A stretch of 64,000 nucleotides of DNA from Rallus limicola (taxonomy: Eukaryota > Chordata > Aves > Gruiformes > Rallidae): NCBI GenBank assembly GCA_022605955.1, contig JAKCOZ010000032.1, positions 2,046,001 to 2,110,000 of the forward strand, given 5' to 3'. Every line of letters begins with the position of its first letter. Positions within the stretch are counted from its first letter, which is position 1. Positions 1 to 11,303 of the stretch are shown piece after piece. The translations under genes were made by a program, and so were the position numbers. The notes beneath the pieces are model-generated. The model ran no database searches. It saw only the letters and a list, made by a program, of their open reading frames with translations, and was not told the DNA's origin.

Positions 1-709
1 CCAGACTGGTGTGTAGATTGAAGGAACCTTGATACCTGTACAAAACTGAACCTCGAAACCTGTTGAGATTTAAAAAACACTAGTTCACAGAAATGTTTAT
101 TCTTGTAAGGGGAAAAAAAAAATAATCCCCTAGAGTTATTTGTAAGTGACTAGTTTCCAGAGGAAATGTTGCAGAGCTGAAAAAAAGCAAGACATGGAAG
201 AGACTTCCACACTGAGACACAACTTCCTTGTGTTGTCCCATCTTCTCTTAACCCCGTGGAGACCTTATAAGCCAATTACATGTGTATTTTTCCTCCCTTT
301 CAAGGCTTTGTTAAAAGCCAGACTGAGGCAGAGCTTGGTAGGAGAATTGCACGCTGGAGTTGATCGTGAAAATGTGACCACTTTGGGTTTTGTTTTTGAA
401 AGCACACTGAGAGTGGAAAATGTCAAGTTGTCTCCAGCCCTGCTTTATTCCCCTTTAAGCACTCGTCAGTCAGATATACCACCATGAGTTGGCTGGCTGC
501 AGGGTCAGGACTATGGCATCTTTTTGTGCTGGGTTTTGCGAGTGGCTCTTAAAAGCATCAGGAATTGGAGATGTTAACCTGCAAAGCTGCAGTCCAGCTT
601 TCTGCTGGCACCCAAGTCCTTTCCACTGTAGCCCCAGGGCAGTAGCGCAAGTTCTTGTGGACTTTCCAACATCCAGTGGGGAGCTGCAGTACTATCCCTT
701 TACTCAGCT
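1..709. other. Unique sequence, no gene recognised
   Basis: No repeat or gene family is recognised here. A nine-base A run lies at 114-122, flanked by a short GGGG/CCCC inverted pair. The open frames at 146-487 (+) and 489-779 (+) have no recognisable domain, and the second runs into the CR1 that follows, so both look like chance frames. Confidence 0.5.
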
Positions 710-1070
710 GTGGCCTAGAGGAGAGGAGGATGAAAGGAGATCTTATCACTGCCTGCAACTACCTGACAGGAGGTTATAGAGAGATGGGGGTTGGTCTGTC
801 CACCCAAGTGACAGATGACAGAATGAGGGGGAAGGGCCTCAAGCTGTGCCAGGGCAGGTTCAGATTAGACATTAGGAAAAGTTCTTCACCAAAAGGGCGA
901 CAGGGCATTGGAACAGGCTGCCCAGTGAGAGAGTTGAGTCACCATCCCTAGATGTATTTAAAAGATGGGCATATGAGGTGCCTAGGAATATGGTTTAGTA
1001 GAGGATAGATACAGTTGGACTCGATGATCTGAAAAGTCTTTTCCAACCTAGGGATTCTGTGATTCTGTGA
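710..1070 (+). mobile_element. CR1 LINE fragment, 3' end
   Basis: This is a 5'-truncated CR1 in sense orientation. It covers the C-terminal end of ORF2 and the 3' untranslated region, and ends in the tail GATTCTGTGATTCTGTGA at 1053-1070. The frame is broken: the piece reading FRLDIRK (near 850-875) and the downstream piece corresponding to NRLP (near 910-925) are not continuous. The stretch with GATGATCT at 1023-1030 and TTTTCCAACCTAGGG is the usual CR1 3' block. It resembles the copy at 39622-39871, which is in opposite orientation, so the two probably belong to the same older subfamily. Confidence 0.9.
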
Positions 1071-4000
1071 AACACTGATGAAGTTATAAACTTGGGGAGG
1101 TAGATAACTGAAAGGTGTTTATATCTGATTTGGATTTCCCTTGTGCATTCTCTGCCCCTGTAGCAACCCTAGCGTGGTGAAAGAAGCAGCTCCCTCCGCT
1201 GAGCATCTCCACAGAGAAGAGTGCTGGCTCCCTGTCCAACCTTTGATCCAAGTTGCTGGTGGGAACTGTGCATGTGAAACTCTTAATTTCCCCTTCTACT
1301 CCCAAAAAACCAAGAGCCATGAGCAAAGTCTGGGCCTTGGACTGCTTTGGGGATTTGAAGATATTAAACAGGATATGAATTTCATGCAAGCAGCTTGCTG
1401 GAAGCTGGTGGAAAGCGAAACAGGAGAATTAAATGCTGTAGCTCAGCTCCGTCAGTTTGGCGAACTCTGCTTGACGTTTAAAATGAGTCCCTAGAAGCGT
1501 GTTTGTATTTATGTATATTGGAGATGAAGATCCGAGGTCAATGTTTTAAAAATGTACAAATGGTTTGGGAGTGTGGGGGACTTTTTATACAGTGATTATG
1601 TGTGCCAATCATCTTTAGGGGTGTTTAGGGTGGTAGCACAGCCCCCCGCGGGGCTTGCCTCAGCTGCTGATGCCCAGAAAACATGTGAATCCTCTCTTGC
1701 TGGAGAGTGGTGGCTTGCTTTTGTTATTAGTGCTGTCTCACTGGGGGTTTTTTTTATGCAGTGGAGACTTCTTGATGGGCAGCAGAATGCAAGCTGATTT
1801 GTTTGGAAGCATTTAAAGCTGTCTGTCTTGTGACCTTGTGACTCAAGGCTTTGGGGGTTTTCAGAACCCTGACCTAGTAAGTGTGGTTAGGTTGGGTTTA
1901 TCTTTGAAGATGTGGCTGGTAGGACTAAATGCTCTGAGTTAATGGGGAAGCTTGTTGAGGCTCAAACCACTTGTTGGACAAGCATCACTATTGATGTGAG
2001 CAAGAGGTCTATCAAAATTTCACCCCAATGTTTTATGTTTACCAGTCTTTCTGCTCCTCAGAAGCTGTTTTGAGGTATCACTGAGCTGAGGGTTAGTGTA
2101 GGTGTCTTAGTAGAGTGATAGAATTTATCAAGCTTCCTTGCATGGATGTGTGTGGTGTTTCTTTGAGAAGGATACTTTTGGTTTACCTAGAGAGGTTCAT
2201 CCCTGGTTTGCCTGAAGATGAAAAGTGGAGATGCTCTCCAATAAGCCCGTGTGAGAAACAGCTGGAAATGCGATGGTGGTGGTGGAGCATGAAGTGAGCA
2301 GTGCTGAAGCAGCCTGTCTCCTGAGTAAGCTTAACACAAAAATAACGGCAAGTAGCTCAACCATAAACTACGTATTCAATTTGTGAAATTGAATGAATAT
2401 TGGAAAGCTCCACGGGGAGGGACCTGTGGGAATCATACCCAAGAAGTTAAACACACTGGTGTCCTCTGATCTCTTACACAGACGTGGTGGATGGAGATCC
2501 ACAAGGTCAGCGGGAGAAGTAGCTGAACGAGGGAGGCTTTCAGCAGTAGTACAGCCCTGTTTTGGGGAGAGAATGTGGAATAAACAGATAGACAGTTTCT
2601 ATGCAGGATTTTGAAGGCCACCATGCCCGGAGTGAGACCTTTTGCCTCATGAAGTGCAAAATGAATATTAAAGTTGACATCCCTAAACATGCTAACAAGC
2701 ATAGTTAGCTAATATTTAGCTAATACTTAAAGATATGTGACTGTAGTACTTAACTCTCCACCCGAATCCTGTTATGTCACCCTTGGAGGGAACGGCTGAG
2801 GTTGGGGTATGGAGGGTGTTGAGAAAGCTACCCTGGGGTGGGGGAGTGAGAAGAAATGTAAGACCCCAGAGAGGCAGTTGATGGGCTGTGCTCCTTCTGC
2901 TCCTCCAAGACAGGGACTCCATCTTGGTAAGCAATTGCAATTTCACCCTTTCGGTGAGAACACCCGGGACAGTATTTTGCTGGCATTGGGATTATAATCA
3001 CAGTCCTCTATTAGGGCTGCTGCGGTAAGCACATTGATCAGCAGCAATCCCAAACTCCTCACACCTGTTGCTTTATTAAATGCTCTATTAACTTCAACTT
3101 GGTGACACTGCCTCAGTGGAAGTCCTTCAGGGGCTCTGGCAGGTGAACATTAACTCTTGATATGTGGTTTTATATTTAATCCTTTAGACATAAACCATTG
3201 ACCAAGTCTGTGACTAAGAGTGAACCCAGTGGTGGCTCCTCTCTGAGAAGGAGCTTAGGAAGCGAGGGGTCCTCTCTGAGCCTGGTGACCCAGTGGGAGG
3301 GTCCCCTACCTCCCCATGTCAGTCTTTATGCAACAGGCCCCTTGTTTTTCCTGTGATAACCTTGTGAAGGCTCATGAACACACACTGGGTAAGAGTGTCC
3401 CAGGAGCAGCCTGTATGCATACATTCAGCTTTCTTTTGCCATGAATTATGTACTGTCATGAAGTTAGCTCTGTCGTGAGGTCCAGCTGCAGGCAGCTCCC
3501 CAGAGATGGCTGTCTGTCTGCCTGCCTTATGCCTTTGTGCTCCATGGAGATGCGAAGTACAGGAGTGCTCCCTTGCCTGGAGCTTGGCCTGCGAAGAACT
3601 ACTGAACTGGTAGCACTTGAAAGGGGAAGGGGTTTTCCTGTGCTGCTGTGCTTCCCGTGTCCATTTTGGCTGTGGCTTTCCTGTGGAGTTGCCGCTTTAC
3701 AAGTCTGTAGGTGTGGACAGAGGAGTCCTAGCATGTCAGGGGCTGTGCAGGAGTCTCAAGCCAAGGTTGGCAGTTACTGCCTGGGTTCAGTCGTCCGATA
3801 TATATGTGCAGCTGTGCACCACAAATTGCATAACAGCTTCCCAGTTAGCCACGTGCCACTGCTTCCCAAGCTCGTTAATTCAATTCTCTTACCTTAGCTT
3901 GAAATCTACCCAAATACATTGTGCCAGAAGGCTTTGTTGCTCCACTTAGGATCCTTGTCAAAACCTGGTGACAGCATAGGTATGGCTGGCTACGGCATGG

Positions 4001-7000
4001 CCATGGCAGCCCAGAGGTGCTGCAACTCAGCACCACGCAGAGTCTGTTACTGCCAGGGTAAAGGTTTCCTGGAAAGGTGTGCTGACATTTTGGTTTGTGT
4101 TCTTTTAATTATTACAGAAGGCAGAGCCAAATGCCTCTTGACGCGTGGATGCTTGGAAGCGCTGCAGCAAGGCTTTCTTTCTCTGATGTATGACCGTACC
4201 GCAAATCAGCAGCTGCCAGCAAATTCCATGTAGAAGGGAACACTCTTTGTGGGCACAGTTTCCAGTTCTTTTTATGTAGATCTGTTATTTATCAGTCAGC
4301 AAAGAATAATAATTATATCTGTAGCTGTTAGGCATCTCTGAAGAAGCCGCATCACCACCAATGCTCTCTAAGCATCAGATTGGAGCATGATATCAATGGA
4401 GCTGTGTGGCTGCGGATTAGAGCAAAATCCTCCTGCACTACAACCCATGCCATGCGTAGGAGATGACAACATGAATATTTAATTGTACCTCTGTTGGCGT
4501 CTGTGTGGAAACGCATGTGTGCGCACACGCAGGCTGTGTAACGGGGATATCGGGGAGCTGAGTCCCCTCTTTCTCAGGGCTGTTCTCTTTCTCCACAGGA
4601 GAAGCCATTTATTGCAACGCAGATTGCCTTTCAATTGATTCTCTGCCAAATAAGTTTCTGAAGGGTATTTTGTTATTCTGACAGTCTCTAATACACACCT
4701 GGTATTAATGCTGAAGAACATGAGAAGCAAAACTGAGCCCATCACCAAGGCTCTTGCCGTCTTTCTTACCACATGTTAAAAGCGCTGGTCCTAATGCCTT
4801 TAGTTAAGGAGCTGTTTATATGCATTTGTGATTTCCAGTCGGTTGGGCTGTAATCACATCAGTTTTCTATTAATAAGTTTTAATTGCTAGGGCAAGCTGA
4901 TCAGTGAGCTTCTTTTCCTGTGTTAGACACTGCAGCAGCTTCTCATTCGGTATATGGACCTGTGTCATTGAGGATTCAGGGTTTGCAATATACAGCATTG
5001 TTACAATGAGCATGTAATCCAGATGTATTAAAGTATTCATTAGTAAAAAAACCCAAAACAAACACCCAAAACATTTTCTAATGATTAAAGCAATTAATAT
5101 TTTTTTTCCCAGGGAGTGTCTAGAGTGCCAAGAAAAGGATTTATTTAGGGAAGAAAACCCTGAAGAAGCAACAAAAAATCCCCACAATACTCCCCCATAC
5201 CCTGCCTGAGTATGAGAAACTGTATGTTTTACCTTTTCTTCTCGTTCTAAACTCTAATGACCCATCAAGAGGCTTCACTTCCATTACGAGGAGTACAGGA
5301 TGTACCAAAACCCATCCTTAATTTTTTTTCTCCTCTAATGAGCGTAGGAATAAGCCACGCTAGAAGTGCTTTGGTATGTGGGACAGGACATCTCTCTGCA
5401 GGCTGGTAAACACAGGGTAATTCAAGATAGGGTGGAACCTTTCCTTCCCGAATTTGTGACGGTGCCTTGATTTTTGAGGCACCATACGGAAAGGCGCTGT
5501 CAGTTGTAAGCAGTATTGGCTGTAATTGCTGAAACAGAGCTAGTATTTAACCGCGGGAGCTCCCCAGGCAGGCTCCGAGTGTCAGACCTGCCAGGGCTCA
5601 TCCGCCTCAGTGAGGCTCACCGATACTTTTTTGGCCCTTGGCAAGACCACGTGTGGTGCGAGGCACCTCGCAGCTACAGAACCGCGCACCCAGGGTGACA
5701 ACAGCCTTTTCTGGAGTAATTCCTTTCTCTGGAGCGCTGGCATGCAGAAACCTCTGCGTGGAAACGTGCGTTGGAAAGCGCTGACCTGCGTGCTTGGGTG
5801 CCGCTCTGCCTGTGTTACCTGTTGATCGAATTGGTGGGTTTTCACACGCGGGACTGGAGAATTTGGGTCAGATAAAACATTGCAGCATTGGTGGCGTTTA
5901 AGAATTGACCACACCATGAGTTTCCAGGGTTATATCGTCCTCCTTTTTCTTCTTCTTCTCTTTTAGTTGGGATTTTTCCTCTGTGTTCTTTGGTACAGCT
6001 CAGAATTCGGAGTTTTCTTGGTAGTGATCAATTTTAAACTTACTTGAGATGGTTTGCTTTGTGGTTTTGGGCTAAAGCTGATTTTTAAAGATGTTTTAAG
6101 AGAGTTAAGCATCCAGGCCTGAGGAAATTCGAGAGAGGAGATATACACAAAGTTCATGTGAACTTAAAATTGTAAAAACAGATATTTAGAGCTTTTTGGG
6201 CCTAATTTAGTAGATTTTAGCAATGATCATCTATAAGTCTACAGGGTGAAGTAGCTGGTGCCTGGCTGAAGAATGGGTTGAGCTGCAATGGGAGCTTTGG
6301 GGCGGGGGGACTGGGAGAATGCAGCTCTTCATCGGTGGGGGTTACACTGTGCCTGAAATGGGAGATACAAAGCGGGTGATGCTGGTGAAACAGTGCAGAG
6401 GATGGAGCAGCTGCCAGGGAAGGCCAGGGCGCTCTGCTCCCAGAACAAGGATGCAAATCGTGGTTTAGGAAATGTGAAATGAAGCTGGAGGATGAAGCTG
6501 AGTGTGTCCTACCAGCAATAGGAGATCAGGGATTGTGTAGGCAGCTTTGGTCAAGCCACAGAAGGAGGACCCTCAGTCCATCAGTGTTAGAAATAACGAG
6601 GCAAGGGACTAGGCTTTTTTTGTCTGCCCTTTCTTCACAAAGTGCTGCCAGCAATTGGAACTTAGAGGAGAGTTTCAAAATAGAGATAGGGCAGGTGAGT
6701 GGTTAGCAGGTACTGTTTAGAAATGAAGTCACTGCGAACTCTTTATTCAGGGAAAAAGGAAGGGAAGTAGGGCAGAAGTCAGGATGTTTGATATAAGAAA
6801 ATGCAAAGAGCAATTTCACCAAGTGCTGTCTCATTTAAGCAGGGCAGCTGAGGGAGAATCAAAGCTGATGTGTCTCTGCAGATGGGCCAGAAACCTAAAG
6901 AGCAGGGCAGATGAACCGTCGTGCCAGGTTTTCACTGAGCACCTTGATGTATATATAAAAGGCCTCTCTGAGCTCAGTGACAGGTCATGGGCTAATAAGA

Positions 7001-7277
7001 GACCTGCTGTTACACAGGACCAACCGATGGAGCTGGTTGAGGTGGAGGTAGAGTGGTACAGGAAAGAAGTAGGTGAGTTACCTGTATAAGCAAGTCTCAC
7101 TGACTCCTGGATTTAAAAATAATAAAAATATTACAGACTGTTCAACCATTGCACTTTACTGTGGCTGTGATATGCTGAGTGAGGTTGGAGTGGTTGTAAG
7201 GGTCAGTAAAATAGTGGGAGATTACAGTTACCCTTAGGTACTCTGAGTAAATGTCATGTTAGGGACTGATCGTCCTG
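1071..7277. other. Long unique stretch without recognised gene
   Basis: About 6.2 kb with no gene or repeat that I can identify. It contains a short (GGT)n run at 2274-2285, a CpG-dense patch at 5440-5850 (listed separately), and a strong TATA-type motif (TATAAAAG) at 6954-6961. The longest frames (3448-3897 +, 1141-1494 +, 5582-5917 -, 6784-7089 +) show no known domain and overlap frames on the other strand. Confidence 0.5.
5440..5850. promoter_or_regulatory. CpG-dense patch, candidate regulatory element
   Basis: About two dozen CpG dinucleotides fall within some 410 bases, while most of the window has about one per 100 bases. The patch contains an E-box CACGTG at 5648-5653 and a GCGAGG/CCTCGC inverted repeat at 5658-5671. 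It is too short for a classical housekeeping CpG island, and no transcript can be linked to it. An unmethylated enhancer, a minor promoter or an old CpG-rich mobile element are all possible. This is a composition-based call only. Confidence 0.3.
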
Positions 7278-7378
7278 TCATAGAATAACAGAGTCTGGGA
7301 AGAGACCTCTGGAGCTCTGAAGGCTGCTGCTCAAAGCAGGGATGACTTCCATGTGAGGTAAAGTTACTCCCAGATCGC
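7278..7378 (-). mobile_element. Old CR1 fragment (3' tail only)
   Basis: The stretch starts with TCATAGAATAACAGAG, followed by a block equivalent to CR1 'agagacctctggag...ctgctcaaagcaggg' in antisense. Only the 3' untranslated part is left, and it is strongly diverged. It resembles the fragment at 62452-62572, which has the same 'ctgctcaa(a)gcaggg' variant, so both may come from one old subfamily. The 5' boundary near 7378 is approximate. Confidence 0.65.
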
Positions 7379-10022
7379 GTCAAAGGAGAGAGATTGCCAG
7401 CAGATTCCTCAGAGAATGAACCTTCCCTACTCTCTCCATGTGGAGATTTCAGTTAAACCTTATGCTCTTTGGTGCCTTCACAGATGATCTGGAAAAATAA
7501 GTGGTCAGGGGTGAAGTTTGGTCTGATGGTGCAGTCAGAATGCAAGTCTGCAGGAGTCATGGTGGGACACAGCAACTTGGGAACAGATGTTTTGATGTCA
7601 GCCAGCACAAAATTGTATACATGGAGAAAAAACAAACCCAACCGAAGGCTCTGCCTCAAGTAAGGGGTTTGCCATTGCTAGTGATAGTTTTTTTCAGAAA
7701 GCCATTGATTCAATGTCCCCTCCCTCTGTCTCAAAGCTTGGACATGTTTTGTCATAGAGGAGAGGATGCTGTAGGGTGCCTGCCTTGCCGGTGCTCAGTT
7801 GTGCTGCTGCTGCGGTGGTCAGGCTTCCCACCTATCCCAAAAAGCTGGGGAGGAGATGGCACATCTCAAGGTGGGAAGCATTTGGTCAGGCATGCTAAGA
7901 GCTTGGCAGCACAGTCAAAGACATGTAAATATGATTTATCTACCTTCTTTTGTCTGTGCTAACATGCAAATTTTAGCTGTGCTTACTGAAGCATTCCCGA
8001 TGGGTTCCCATATTGTCTTCTGTTTTATGGGAACCTGCTGTTGCATCACAGCACTGGTAAGGCCATCCTGTAAGACTTCCACTGAGGGCTAATGCAAAAC
8101 TAATAGGGTTTTCTTCTTAACATGAGTGCGTTGCATGAGTGGTACGTGGTGCGACAGTTGCCTTTTGCAGCCTGAAAAGCTGTACCCTGTCACCCAGATT
8201 AGCAACTGCTGTGGAGTTTTCTGTTTCAAAAACAGACGCTGTGTGGGACCTAAAGCCTCCATGTGTGCTTTTATCTGCCCTGCTGTACTTGTGTAGGCTG
8301 TTGGTCTTTTGTAGCCAGGCTCGAAAACATGCGTAGGTTGGGTGCAAGGGAGTGTGCTTTGGGTTTCTGGGATGGCGTTGACATTCTGCTTTTGGCTTTG
8401 TGAGGGGCTGGGGTCCCTGGCACAGGTCATGCTGCTGAGGTGGGAATCCGGTGGGAATCAGGAGCATTTTAATTCCCGCTGAGGTACCCGAGCTTGGTTC
8501 CCAAGTTTGCCAGTCAAGGCAGTTGAAGCAGTGGTTCAGTTTATTAAATGAAACTCCTTGTAGTGCTGCTGGCTCAGGTCCTGTATTTCCACAGCCTGCA
8601 CTGCAGGAGCTCAGCTCTGCAAATGCCAATTAAGGGAGACAGTGGAAAGGGCGATAATTCTAGGAATTACCAGGATTTTGAACTGTAATGTTTTTGCCCG
8701 TAGAGGCTAAAATCTTTTTCCACATGAGACTGTGTTTGCAGAGTCCAGACGTGTTTGACTGAGGTGGTTGGGGATAGGCTCAGTGCTACGGCATCCTGAG
8801 GCTTCATCGAGGAGCAAAGAACCCCAGGTGCTGATTTCCTTTTCAGGAGGAGTAATCGGGATCTGTGGACATCCTCTGCCAGCGCTTCCTTCTTGTTAAC
8901 AGCAGGAGTATAAATGAGGAGCTCACCTGGATGTTAGGTATACAGGTGTATTTGAGGTGCTTCTGCCAGGGAGATGGTGACAGAGATCTTCAAGCACAGC
9001 TTTAGCTCTGTGCCAAGTAGGCTCGTCGACTTGGCAAATGCTTTAGTGTGACTGTTCAGTAAGAGCAACGTCGTATTAAAATATCAACAACAATTAATTA
9101 AATAACAAAATCTTAAATCCTCCAAATTCACAGAGCTTGCAAGTTGAAGTAGACGTTGCGGTGCTGCTGTTCCATAATTTTGCCATGTGATGCACAGATA
9201 CTAAAGCAAGAAAAAGCACTTGCTCATATTTAATAGGCCCCTAACGTTAACAGGGATGCAGGAGGAGAGGCTACCGAAATCTGTAGAGCTCTTGGTCTTT
9301 TCACATGTGGTTTCAAAACATGGTATTGTAGCACAAGTAAGATGCAGGGTAGAACAATCATGAACATATTGTGGAGACATGTGTAAGCTGCTTTTTTTTT
9401 TCTCTCCATTCAGGTAGTTTAAAAGAATGGATACTGCAAAGAAAATGTTGGGTTTAATTGCCATACATAATTGTATTATAGTAGAGAAAAGAGTTGTAAC
9501 AAGCCCATGAATTAAAGCTAACCATTTAGCTGGAGGAAGGTCTGATTTCTGTGATTTGTTGAATTAATTTAATTTTGTGTAAAATCTTATTCAGCTTGTA
9601 AGAGCTCTCATATTCAGAAAACTTTCTTTGGTGGGGAATGTAAGAAAGACTGAGATATTTCTAGCTTAAACAATGGGGTTAGTGATTTGTGTGCCGTTCA
9701 AGGAGAGCAACTTGACAGCTTTTTAGTTGCAATAAAAGTAGATAAGATCCAGCTGGTACAGCTAATAATGGATTTTTTTTTTTTAAGGAAGCCAACCCTG
9801 TCTCTTTGTTTCACTAATGATCTATGCTGTTTAAATACAGTGAGGGGGATGAGCAAACAGGGCATGTGCTGCCTATCTTCCCATCTGCAGGCTCAGGCTG
9901 TGGTTCCCCAGCTGCTGAAGATGGTCTGCTGGCTGCTGTACTGCTGCCCTTCGTGGCTGTCCACACACTGTCCCTCTAATCCTCCTTCCAGAGCCCAGGC
10001 TGGACTGGGTGGGAAGAGCCCC
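7379..10022. other. Unique sequence, no gene recognised
   Basis: Nothing recognisable apart from a T run at 9773-9784. Long frames on both strands (7501-7962 +, 8117-8629 -, 9687-10280 +) have no family signature. The last runs into the CR1 fragment that follows. They are treated as chance frames. Confidence 0.5.
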
Positions 10023-10118
10023 AGTGCCCCCTCTGCCATGGGCAGGGATACCCCCCATCAGCCCAGGGTGCCCAAAGCCCCATCCAACCTGGCCTTGAAC
10101 CCTGCCAGGGATCCAGGT
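10023..10118 (-). mobile_element. CR1 fragment, internal 3' part
   Basis: Antisense CR1 block: CCCTCTGCCATGGGCAGGG, then an equivalent of the 'caaagccccatccaacctggccttgaa' stretch, then a CTGCCAGGGATCCAGG end. Both the tail and the upstream part are missing, so it is truncated at both ends. The same block is found in the copies at 24372-24869 (+) and 52249-52744 (-), pointing to one subfamily. Confidence 0.8.
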
Positions 10119-10828
10119 TGCTGTACTTGCCTTGAAGGGCTATGGAGCTTTTTTATTTTGGGGACAGTCTGGCAGAGGAGACGGGAAGTGGGACCTCTCT
10201 CTGCCAGCCATGGGGATGGGTTCAGCTCAGGTATGACATTGATCTGCCTTCTCTGGCATGCTGTTGTCTGCCCAAATTAAGCTTTCATGGCTTTGCCATC
10301 TGGTATGCTATGAGTTATACACTACCCATCACCTTCCTCAGATCAGAGCAAACCTAGACGGCGGCAGAGAGAAGCAGCTCAGTTTCCTACCATTCTAATG
10401 AAACACTGTTCTGATGTGAAGAGATCCCCTAATGCCTACACTTGAAATTGTTGCCCTCTTACGCTTCTCCTCTCTCAAATAGCTTTGATATGTTTGTGTT
10501 TCGTGTGCCCTTGAATACGTTAGTGTGATAGAAGCATCGTTCACTTCATCCCCTTGTCCCCGTGAAATGAAGAACAAAATATTTTTTATTCCCAGCAACA
10601 CTTAGTCCTTGTTCCTGAGTTTGTGGCGGTACCTTTCAAGGACCTGGTATTTTCACTGGATGAACATTGCTTTGTTTCAGTGTTCCTTCCACTGTGTAAT
10701 CGTTTATGTTTTTCTGATGTCCCACAGAAGAGTCACATCTCTCCTTCACTTAATCACTGTCTTTGCTTAAAAGCAATGTTATCTCCTCTTTCAACCTGGT
10801 GTTTTTGTTGTTTTGTTTTGTTTATTGG
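10119..10828. other. Unique spacer
   Basis: No gene or repeat is recognised. A TTTTTGTTGTTTTG-type T/G low-complexity stretch at 10801-10826 directly precedes the 5' end of the next CR1. Confidence 0.5.
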
Positions 10829-11303
10829 CTACTGGAGAGGGTACAATGAAGAGCTAGGGAGATGCTGGAGGGACTAGAACATCTCTCTTATGAAGAGAGG
10901 CTGAGGGATTTTGGGCTTGTAGCCCTGAGAAGAGAAGACTGAGGGGGGGGATCTTATCAATGCTGATAAATTTTTGGGCATGGGGTCAGGAGGATGGGGT
11001 CAGTCTTTGTTCAGTGGTGCCTGAGGACAGGACAAGAGGTGATGGACACAAACTGGAACAGAGGAAGTTCCACCTAACCCTCAGGAGGGACTTCTTTCCT
11101 GGGAGGGTGGCAGAGCCCTGGGCCAGGCTGCCCAGAGAGGTTGGGGAGTCTCCATATCTGGAGACATTCAAACCCTGTGATCCTGGATGCTGTCCTGTGC
11201 AGCCTCCTTGAGGTGACCCTGCTCTGTCAGGGGGTTGAACTTGAATGATCTCCAGAAGTCCCTGCCAAGCAACTCCAACTGTTCTGGGATTCTGTGATGC
11301 TGT
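10829..11303 (+). mobile_element. CR1 LINE fragment, 3' end
   Basis: Sense-oriented, 5'-truncated CR1. It retains the ORF2 C-terminal region: an open segment at about 11000-11210 reads [17 protein letters not shown] and then [14 protein letters not shown], the typical CR1 C-terminus. Upstream frames are broken by indels. The 3' untranslated region ends with CTGGGATTCTGTGATGCTGT near 11284-11303, a decayed form of the octamer tail. A G7 run near 10943 may reflect a local expansion. Confidence 0.92.

Noticed and set aside
8117..8629. A 170-codon minus-strand open frame
   Set aside because: Overlapped by other frames on both strands. No family recognised. Low-complexity Gln/Thr/Pro content.
9687..10280. 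A 197-codon plus-strand open frame
   Set aside because: It runs through an antisense CR1 fragment (10023-10118) and has no known domain. Its composition is rich in Cys, Pro and Ser, typical of chance frames.
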